Positions 4,154-9,260 of a stretch of 9,260 nt of DNA are shown piece by piece. The stretch spans positions 1 through 9,260 of the forward strand of contig DGRV01000019.1 of the NCBI GenBank assembly GCA_002391225.1, given 5' to 3'. The translations under genes and the position numbers were made by a program. The notes below the pieces were generated by a model, which did no database searches, had not been told where the DNA came from, and saw only the letters and a program-made list of their open reading frames with translations. Every line of letters starts with the position of its first letter. Within the stretch, counting starts at the first letter, position 1. Source of the DNA: Christensenella sp. UBA4379 (lineage in GTDB: Bacteria; Bacillota; Clostridia; Christensenellales; Aristaeellaceae).

Positions 4154-6565
4154 ATGATCAAGAGAATTCTGAGCGTTCTCATCGTGCTTGCCCTGCTGGC
4201 GGCCGGGACCGTTTCCCTTGCGGAAGGGGCGGAGACGGCGGCGTCAGGGGATTATCAGTATGTTCTTCAGGCGGACGGCACGGCCAAAATCACCGGGTAT
4301 ACCGGGTCGGCGGCTGAACTCGTCATTCCGGACAGCATTGACGGCCACGCGGTGACCGCCCTGGGGACGGATGCTTTCTACAGCCAGACCGGGCTGACCT
4401 CCGTCGTGATCCCGGACAGCGTGACGGAAATCGGCGAAGCGGCGTTCCAGTACTGCATTTCGCTGGAAAAGGTCGTTCTGCCCCAGGGGCTGACGGGCCT
4501 GAGCAAGGCCCTGTTCAGCAACTGCTACCGCCTTTCCGAGCTGAACCTGCCCGAAGGGCTGAAGGTGGTGGGGGCCTATGCCTTCGCCTCCTGCCGGCGG
4601 CTGACGGACATCGCCCTGCCGGACGGCGTGACGGTGATCGCGGAGTACGCCTTCTACCAGTGCACCCGCCTGGCGGAGGTCAAGCTGCCGGAGGCCCTGA
4701 TCACCCTGTCCGCCTCCGCTTTCCGCGGCTGCGGCCAGCTGGGGACTATCGCTCTGCCGGAAGGCCTGCAGGAAGTCAGCGGCAACCCCTTTGCCGACTG
4801 CCAGAGCCTGCGGGAGATTCAGGTGCCCGAAACGGGCCGCTTCCGCTTTGACGGCCAGGCCCTCTATTCCGCCATCGACCAGAGGCTGGTGGCCGTCCTG
4901 TCCGCCGCGGCGGAAAAGGACTTTTTCGTGCCTGAGGGGACCATCGTCATCGGCGACCGGGCTTTCTATCGCTGCGGGACGGTGGAAACCGTCACCCTGC
5001 CGAACACCGTGCGGACGGTGGAGCCCTACGCCTTCTATCAGTGCGAAGCGCTCCGGTCCGTGAATATCCCCTACGGGGTTCAGGAACTGGGGGACCAGGC
5101 CCTGGCCGGCTGCGCCGCCCTGGAGCTGGTGACCCTGCCCGGCTCGCTGACGGTCTTTGGGCCTTATGCCCTCAAGGACTGCCCGGCGGCGGCTTTCGCC
5201 TGCCCGGCGGGGAGCGTGGCCGAGCGCTATGTACAGACCAGCCCCGACCTGGTCCGCCCCGAGCCGGAAGTGACCGAAGAGCCCGCGGAAGCCGAAGCCG
5301 CCCCGGCGGAAGCGCCGGAAGGGGCCGAGGTGCCGGCGGAAGTGGAAACCGTTCCCGAAGAGCTCCCGGAAGTGACGGAGGAAGTCGTGGAAGCGGAGAC
5401 TGTTCCGGAGACGGAACCGGCTGAAACGATCCCGGAGGTCGAGGAGACCGAGGCGGAAACCATGCCGGAAGAAATCCCGGCCGTGACGGAAGAAGCGGCC
5501 GAAGCGGAGACCGTTCCCGAGGTGATTCCGGCAGAAACGGAAGATGAAGCGGAAGAAGCGGAAGAAGAAACAGAAGAAGAGGAAGAAGAGGCGGAAGAAG
5601 CCGACGAACTGGACGAGGAAACGGAGACAGAGCCGGCGGAAGCGGAAACCGGCTCCGAAGCGGTCCCGGAAGAAGCGGAAGAAATTGCCGAAACCGAAGA
5701 GGACGCGCAGGATGATTCCATCAGCCTGTCCTACCTGATCATGTCGGACGGAAACGCCCAGATCACCGGTGTGGAGACGAAGGCGACCCGCATCGCCATT
5801 CCCGAAAAGCTCGGGGACGTGCTGGTGACCTCCATCGGCCGCTTTGCCTTTAACAACAACGAAACGGTGGAATACGTCTCCCTCCCCAACAGCGTAGGAG
5901 ATCTGGAAAAGTCCGCCTTCAGCGGCTGCACCGCGCTGAAAGAAGTGGTGCTGCCGTCTAACCTCGTGAGCCTGCCGGACTATGCGTTTAACGGCTGCGT
6001 GAACCTGGAAACGGTCAAGCTGCCGGAGAGCCTCCGGTCCATCGGCTACGCGGCGTTCAACGGCTGCGCCTCCCTCAAAGAACTGACGCTGCCCGCCCTT
6101 GCCTGGACCATCGGCGATTACGCCCTGGCCGGCTGCGCGAGCCTGCGCCAGGTGGTCTTCCCGGCGGGCGTCCAGGAGCTGCCGGAATACATCCTGTTCA
6201 ACTGCACGGGGCTGGAGGAAGTCGTCCTGCCCGCCGGCCTGACCCGGATCGGCACGGCGTCCTTCTACGGCTGCGGCGCCCTGCAGGCCGTCCAGCTGCC
6301 GGAGACCCTGACGGTGATCGACTACGGCGCGTTCTGCGGCTGCGCCAGCCTCACGGAAGTGAAGCTGCCCGCCAATCTCACGACCCTGGGGGACGGGGCC
6401 TTCTATGAGTGCGCCGGCCTGACCAAGGCAAACCTGCCGGAAACCGTGACGGAAATCGGCGCCTCCGCCTTCGACCAGTGCCCGCAGCTGACGATGCAGG
6501 TGGTCCCCGGCTCCTACGGCGCGGACTACTGCCGCGAAAAACAAATCCCCTTTGTCACCGAATGA
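4154..6565 (+). CDS. Secreted BspA-like leucine-rich-repeat protein, two LRR domains with acidic linker (803 aa)
   Basis: ATG 4154 is chosen because GGAGG lies 5 nt upstream and a signal peptide follows (MIKRILSVLIVLALLAAG, cleavage probably after Ala23). Reading the frame upstream to 3845 would only translate the repeat. Residues about 33-365 form a BspA-type LRR_5 domain of 23-residue repeats (pattern AF..C..L..V.LP..L..IG). The run is broken near residues 228-268 by the non-LRR insert common in this family (FDGQALYS, then VPEGTIVIGDRAF). Residues about 366-519 are a Glu/Ala/Pro/Thr linker with a 37-aa tandem repeat at 398-471. Residues about 523-803 are a second LRR_5 domain of about ten repeats. 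Both domains open alike (Y..DG.A.ITG) and end in a GS-containing cap, implying an internal duplication. There is no LPXTG motif or transmembrane helix, so it is secreted or loosely attached. BspA-like proteins of other bacteria bind host matrix proteins or other cells; here adhesion is inference. Confidence 0.9.
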   Translation: MIKRILSVLIVLALLAAGTVSLAEGAETAASGDYQYVLQADGTAKITGYTGSAAELVIPDSIDGHAVTALGTDAFYSQTGLTSVVIPDSVTEIGEAAFQYCISLEKVVLPQGLTGLSKALFSNCYRLSELNLPEGLKVVGAYAFASCRRLTDIALPDGVTVIAEYAFYQCTRLAEVKLPEALITLSASAFRGCGQLGTIALPEGLQEVSGNPFADCQSLREIQVPETGRFRFDGQALYSAIDQRLVAVLSAAAEKDFFVPEGTIVIGDRAFYRCGTVETVTLPNTVRTVEPYAFYQCEALRSVNIPYGVQELGDQALAGCAALELVTLPGSLTVFGPYALKDCPAAAFACPAGSVAERYVQTSPDLVRPEPEVTEEPAEAEAAPAEAPEGAEVPAEVETVPEELPEVTEEVVEAETVPETEPAETIPEVEETEAETMPEEIPAVTEEAAEAETVPEVIPAETEDEAEEAEEETEEEEEEAEEADELDEETETEPAEAETGSEAVPEEAEEIAETEEDAQDDSISLSYLIMSDGNAQITGVETKATRIAIPEKLGDVLVTSIGRFAFNNNETVEYVSLPNSVGDLEKSAFSGCTALKEVVLPSNLVSLPDYAFNGCVNLETVKLPESLRSIGYAAFNGCASLKELTLPALAWTIGDYALAGCASLRQVVFPAGVQELPEYILFNCTGLEEVVLPAGLTRIGTASFYGCGALQAVQLPETLTVIDYGAFCGCASLTEVKLPANLTTLGDGAFYECAGLTKANLPETVTEIGASAFDQCPQLTMQVVPGSYGADYCREKQIPFVTE
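5345..5566 (+). repeat. 111-nt in-frame tandem repeat in the acidic linker
   Basis: Two 37-codon units (residues 398-434 and 435-471) share ETxPEExPxVTEE and EAETVPE at the same offsets. Downstream the sequence degenerates into GAA-rich codons (Glu/Ala). The repeat could expand or shrink by slippage and so change linker length between strains. Confidence 0.7.
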
Positions 6566-6567
6566 GA

Positions 6568-6662
6568 CTCGATAGGGGGACACAACCAGGGCCTACCGGC
6601 CCGTTCTTCGGTGAAAACTGTCCACCGGACAGTTTTCCGGGCCCTCAGAACCCCCTATCGAG
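6568..6662 (+). terminator. Large nested hairpin region immediately after the LRR gene, probable 3' end structure
   Basis: CTCGATAGGGGG (6568-6579) pairs perfectly with CCCCCTATCGAG (6651-6662). Inside it AGGGCC (6588-6593) pairs with GGCCCT (6640-6645), and AAAACTGTCC (6614-6623) with GGACAGTTTT (6627-6636), a perfect 10-bp hairpin with a 3-nt loop ending in TTTT. The last could terminate transcription on either strand. The outer stem begins two bases after the stop codon. Confidence 0.55.
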
Positions 6663-6663
6663 G

Positions 6664-6835
6664 ACCCCCTCGCCTTTGCCTCTCGCCCCTGACGGGGCTC
6701 CCGGGCGGCAAAGGCGCAAGGAAAGAATTTTTGCTCTCGCGGGGCAAGCTCCGCTTCGCAAAAATTCATCCTCGCACCGCGCATGTCGCTGCTGCGGATT
6801 TGAATCAGGGGGAAGAATCCCCCTGATCACCCCCT
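6664..6835 (+). repeat. Composite multi-hairpin repeat, copy 2 (plus orientation)
   Basis: It is bounded by two identical ACCCCCT strings (6664-6670, 6829-6835). Stem A is CGCCTTTGCC (6671-6680) / GGCAAAGGCG (6707-6716), with inner hairpin GCCCC-TGAC-GGGGC. Stem B is GAATTTTTGC (6725-6734) / GCAAAAATTC (6758-6767), with inner stem GCGGGG/CTCCGC around CAAG. A linker with CTGCGGATTT (6792-6801) follows. Stem D is ATCAGGGGGA (6804-6813) / TCCCCCTGAT (6818-6827). Bases 6671-6720 match 44 of 50 in 9211-9260. There is no coding signal in any frame. Confidence 0.85.
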
Positions 6836-6854
6836 CTTTCAACTGAAACACCTC

Positions 6855-6887
6855 GCAGCCCCGGTCCGAACCTCCGGGGCTGCTTTT
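6855..6887 (+). terminator. Rho-independent terminator
   Basis: GCAGCCCCGG (6855-6864) pairs perfectly with CCGGGGCTGC (6874-6883) and is followed by TTTT. It lies between repeat copy 2 and the next promoter, so it stops read-through from the LRR gene and the repeat. Confidence 0.85.
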
Positions 6888-6910
6888 CTGTGAGTTTATA
6901 TTTTTTACAA

Positions 6911-6945
6911 AATTATGACAAAATATTTCCGAAATTGTCATAATT
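6911..6945. promoter_or_regulatory. 11-bp inverted repeat, probable regulator binding site
   Basis: AATTATGACAA (6911-6921) is the exact reverse complement of TTGTCATAATT (6935-6945), with a 13-nt spacer. It sits just upstream of the -35 box at 6949, where an activator or looping repressor could act. There is no T run, so it is not a terminator. The cognate regulator is unknown. Confidence 0.55.
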
Positions 6946-6948
6946 CGC

Positions 6949-6977
6949 TTGACATTGAAATGAATTTTTCATAAAAT
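6949..6977 (+). promoter_or_regulatory. Promoter of the Ig-like surface protein gene
   Basis: A perfect TTGACA (6949-6954) and TAAAAT (6972-6977) are separated by 17 nt. Transcription would begin near 6984, leaving a leader of about 87 nt. Confidence 0.85.
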
Positions 6978-7000
6978 AGATATGGATAAATGGCTATTCC

Positions 7001-7041
7001 CGCGCCTTTCCGGCAGCCGGTCACGGACGCCGGGAAGCGCG
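7001..7041 (+). other. Possible hairpin in the 5' leader
   Basis: CGCGC (7001-7005) with GCGCG (7037-7041) and TTCCGGC (7008-7014) with GCCGGGAA (7029-7036, one bulge) form an interrupted GC-rich stem 9-15 nt before the GGGAGG ribosome binding site. It could influence mRNA stability or translation; found by eye. Confidence 0.35.
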
Positions 7042-7070
7042 TTTGTCACCAGGAAGGGAGGAAGGGCTTT

Positions 7071-9164
7071 ATGAAACACGCCCTGACCAAAACAACATGG
7101 GTGCTGCTGGCGGTTTTCATCCTTGGGATGGCGCTGGCGGCGGTACCGGCGGCGGCGCTGGAGTTTCCGGTCAGCGCTGTGCTGACGCTGAATCCGGACG
7201 CGATTTCCGGTCCGCAGAAGGTGACGGCCCAGCTGCAGGTGACCAATGTTTCCGGTGAGGACATGACCAGCCCGGTGCGGCTGTTCGACCCCTACGGCAA
7301 GCTGGTTTCCGTGTTCGGCAGAGGCGGGGAGGCGACGCTGAAAAAAGACGCTTCCACCTCCATCAGCGCGGAAGTGTCCGTGTCTCAGGAGATGCTGGAC
7401 GCGGGCCAGGTTTCCTATACCCTTCGCTGGCAGTCCCCGGACGGCCAGGAGCTGGCCCTGCCCGTGGTGGGCACGGTGGGCTTCAGCGGCGAAAAGGGCA
7501 ACCTGCGCATCGTGCGCACCATTACGCCCGAAGTCGTCCGCAGCGGCCAGACGGTGAAGGTCGCCTATGAGCTGACCAACATCGGGGACAGCACCATCCA
7601 AACCGTCACGGTTCAGGAAAAGCTGGTCCGGAATCCCAAGACCATTCGCTCCCTTGCCGCGGGCGACACCCAGAAGGTCGAGTTTTCCGTCAAGATGGGC
7701 AGCGCGGACCTGGTCAGCGGCGCGACGGTCAAGTTCCGCGTCAGCTCCGGCAGCCCCGAGGAGATCGCCGTCATCGAGGACGCGACCATCCCCCTGGCGG
7801 TCAAGAACCTGTCCGCCACCGTCAGCGTGGACCGCAGCGCCGTCAACATCGGCGAGTCGGTCGTGCTGACGCTGACCATGGTCAACGGCGGCAACATCGC
7901 CTATTCCGACGTGACGGCGACGGAAAAGAGCATGGGCGTCCTCTTTGAGGGGCTGGAGATTCCCGCTGGGGCGACGGTGACCCAGTCCAAGGAGCTGCAG
8001 GTGAACGGCCCGACCTCCTACCAGGTCAAGCTGAACCTGAGCGACAACACCGGTATGACCAACACCTACGATACCAACACCGTTTCGGTCAGCGCCTTCG
8101 ACCCGGAAAAGGAATTAAAGCTCACCATGCTGCTGACCGCCGATAAGGAAAGCCTGGTCCGCCCGCCGGAAGACGTGGCGATGACCCTGGTGGTCACCAA
8201 CACCAGCAACGTGGACTGCAAGAACGTGGCGATCACCCACGCGGGCGTCGCCATCGATACCATCGGCGTGCTGGCCGCGGGCCAGAGCGTGACGCTGAAA
8301 AGGGACTATACCGTGTCCCAGGCCGGCCAGTTCCGCTTTACCGCCACCACCAAGGACACCGTGGGCAACACCGCCGTCTTTGAATCCAACACCCTGACCC
8401 TGAGAACGGCCCGGCAGACGCCTGCGCCCACCCCCGTGCCCACCCCGACCATCGCGCCCCTGGTGACCCTGGAGCCGGTGACCTATGACAACGTGAGCCA
8501 GCCCCTGCGCATCATGCGCTCGGTGCTCTATCCCGTGGCCAACGTGCTGGGCGTCCTGTCCGCCGCGGCCCTGGTCCTGTTCCTGATCAGCACCTTCGTC
8601 CGCTTCAAGAAGCGCCGCGATTCGGAGACCGCCTACGATCATCTGGACCTGGCGGAGAAGCGCGATTATTCTCAGCCCGCGGAAGACCGGGACGAGGAGG
8701 AGGGCGGGGAGACCCCGTCCGCCCGCGAGGAAATGACGGAAGAGTCCAAAGAAGAAGCGGATGCTCCGGCGGAGCCCGCTGAGGAAGCTTCGGCAGAAGA
8801 AGCCCAGGAAGCCCAGCCCGAGGTAGCCGAGGAGGCCCCGATGGGCCATTCCGGCGGCTTCCGGATGACCCGGGACAGCCAGACCGATGAATTCCCTGCC
8901 TATGACGAAGCGCGCAAGCCCGAATACAAGCCGGCCCACCGCGCCCAGAAGGTAAACCTGACGGTGGACGAAGCGGTGGACGAGGTCCGGGAGGACCTGA
9001 CCGACGCCCGGGACGAAGTGACCGGCGCCTGGAAAAAGACCCAGGACGCTGTGGAATCCACGGTGGAAGAGGTCCAGAACGCCGTTCAGGACGTGACTGA
9101 CACTGAAAAACCCGAAAACAGCCCCCTGCCGGACCGCCGCCGCAGGAGGAACAGAAGAGCCTGA
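7071..9164 (+). CDS. Membrane-anchored surface protein with four Ig-like domains and acidic cytoplasmic tail (697 aa)
   Basis: ATG 7071 is chosen because GGGAGG (7056-7061) precedes it by 9 nt and a signal peptide follows (WVLLAVFILGMALAAVPAAA, cleavage near Ala29). ATG 6990 is almost at the transcription start and has no ribosome binding site. After a first beta-rich domain (about 30-142), three domains of about 102 residues follow (143-244, 245-346, 347-447). Each has the CARDB/NEW3/DUF11-like pattern of a strand, then G(E/Q)xVxxxxxxxN and a late L.AG(D/A/Q). A Pro/Thr linker (about 449-465, TPAPTPVPTPT) leads to one transmembrane helix (about 489-510, GVLSAAALVLFLISTFV) with positive RFKKRR after it. 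The tail (511-697) is inside the cell: a Glu/Ala-rich part, then amphipathic Val/Glu/Asp repeats at about 628-680, ending DRRRRRNRRA. Such domains usually space or present surface structures; function unknown. Tandem stops TGA TAG end it. Confidence 0.85.
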   Translation: MKHALTKTTWVLLAVFILGMALAAVPAAALEFPVSAVLTLNPDAISGPQKVTAQLQVTNVSGEDMTSPVRLFDPYGKLVSVFGRGGEATLKKDASTSISAEVSVSQEMLDAGQVSYTLRWQSPDGQELALPVVGTVGFSGEKGNLRIVRTITPEVVRSGQTVKVAYELTNIGDSTIQTVTVQEKLVRNPKTIRSLAAGDTQKVEFSVKMGSADLVSGATVKFRVSSGSPEEIAVIEDATIPLAVKNLSATVSVDRSAVNIGESVVLTLTMVNGGNIAYSDVTATEKSMGVLFEGLEIPAGATVTQSKELQVNGPTSYQVKLNLSDNTGMTNTYDTNTVSVSAFDPEKELKLTMLLTADKESLVRPPEDVAMTLVVTNTSNVDCKNVAITHAGVAIDTIGVLAAGQSVTLKRDYTVSQAGQFRFTATTKDTVGNTAVFESNTLTLRTARQTPAPTPVPTPTIAPLVTLEPVTYDNVSQPLRIMRSVLYPVANVLGVLSAAALVLFLISTFVRFKKRRDSETAYDHLDLAEKRDYSQPAEDRDEEEGGETPSAREEMTEESKEEADAPAEPAEEASAEEAQEAQPEVAEEAPMGHSGGFRMTRDSQTDEFPAYDEARKPEYKPAHRAQKVNLTVDEAVDEVREDLTDARDEVTGAWKKTQDAVESTVEEVQNAVQDVTDTEKPENSPLPDRRRRRNRRA

Positions 9165-9173
9165 TAGCATCGC

Positions 9174-9195
9174 AGGGGGGTCTTGCGACCCCCCT
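9174..9195 (+). other. Strong GC hairpin after the surface protein gene
   Basis: AGGGGGGTC (9174-9182) pairs perfectly with GACCCCCCT (9187-9195) across TTGC. No T run follows. The CCCCCTA-CG-GGACCCCC string from here into the repeat also occurs after the 3' arm at 6651-6662, so this hairpin may be a variable 5' part of the composite repeat. Confidence 0.6.
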
Positions 9196-9200
9196 ACGGG

Positions 9201-9260
9201 ACCCCCCCAACGGATTTGCCTCTCGCCCCTAAAGGGGCTCCCGGGCGGCAAATCCGCAAG
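9201..9260 (+). repeat. Composite multi-hairpin repeat, copy 3 (partial, runs off the window)
   Basis: It starts with ACCCCCC (9201-9207). Stem A is CGGATTTGCC (9211-9220) / GGCAAATCCG (9247-9256), with inner hairpin GCCCC-TAAA-GGGGC (9225-9238). Relative to 6671-6720 there are six differences. Four of them form two compensating base pairs in stem A and two lie in the apical loop. Module B would begin just past the window end. Confidence 0.8.

Noticed and set aside
5227..5721. Serine-rich minus-strand frame across the acidic linker
   Set aside because: It is the complement of GAA/GCG-rich codons read in another frame; almost only Ser, Ala, Thr, Val and Gly.
4244..6583. 779-codon open frame on the minus strand opposite the LRR gene
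   Set aside because: It is the mirror of a GC-rich repetitive gene; its product is low-complexity Gly/Arg/Phe/His without known motifs, while the plus-strand product has a signal peptide, ribosome binding site and LRR repeats.
6664..6835. Insertion sequence with transposase
   Set aside because: No transposase ORF or long terminal inverted repeats; at most a non-autonomous element.
8115..9251. 378-codon minus-strand frame opposite the surface protein gene
   Set aside because: Composition is a His/Gly/Arg-rich shadow; it covers the transmembrane and acidic-tail coding part and has no promoter or ribosome binding site.
3849..9260. CRISPR array
   Set aside because: The repeats are far apart, in different orientations and about 172 bp long; there are no regular spacers and no cas genes.

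Overview
The window looks like a chromosomal segment of a gut- or rumen-type member of the Clostridia (Bacillota). The evidence is strong AGGAGG-type ribosome binding sites, TTGACA/TATAAT promoters, rho-independent terminators, an MsmX/UgpC-type sugar ABC ATPase, a secreted BspA-like leucine-rich-repeat protein and a Gram-positive-style single-pass surface protein. The genus cannot be named from this sequence alone.

Layout. Positions 1-516 hold the 3' end of a GC-rich carbohydrate ABC-transporter ATPase gene, closed by a terminator (556-595). Positions 600-3770 are visibly richer in A+T and read as a small accessory island. On the minus strand lies a HigB/HigA-type toxin-antitoxin pair whose toxin gene carries a frameshift; it has its own promoter with a palindromic operator and a strong terminator. 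Divergent from it run two plus-strand genes, a 189-aa uncharacterised protein and a 214-aa P-loop NTPase, each preceded by a copy of a diverged 72-nt repeat. An 87-aa orphan follows, preceded by a leader that can fold into a three-way junction. A terminator (3731-3770) closes this part.

Positions 3849-9260 return to GC-rich sequence with two long cell-surface genes. The first is a secreted 803-aa protein made of two BspA-type LRR domains joined by an acidic linker. The second is a 697-aa membrane-anchored protein with four Ig-like domains of about 102 aa, one transmembrane helix and a long acidic, amphipathic cytoplasmic tail. Each has a recognisable promoter and ribosome binding site.

The most unusual signal is a composite intergenic repeat of about 172 bp built from successive hairpins. 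One copy lies upstream of the LRR gene on the minus strand (3849-4022), one downstream of it on the plus strand (6664-6835), and a third starts after the surface-protein gene and runs off the window (9201-9260). Module spacing is almost identical between the copies, and the stems carry compensatory base changes, so folding appears to have been selected. It encodes no protein and I do not recognise the family. It could be a REP/MITE-like element or a structured RNA.
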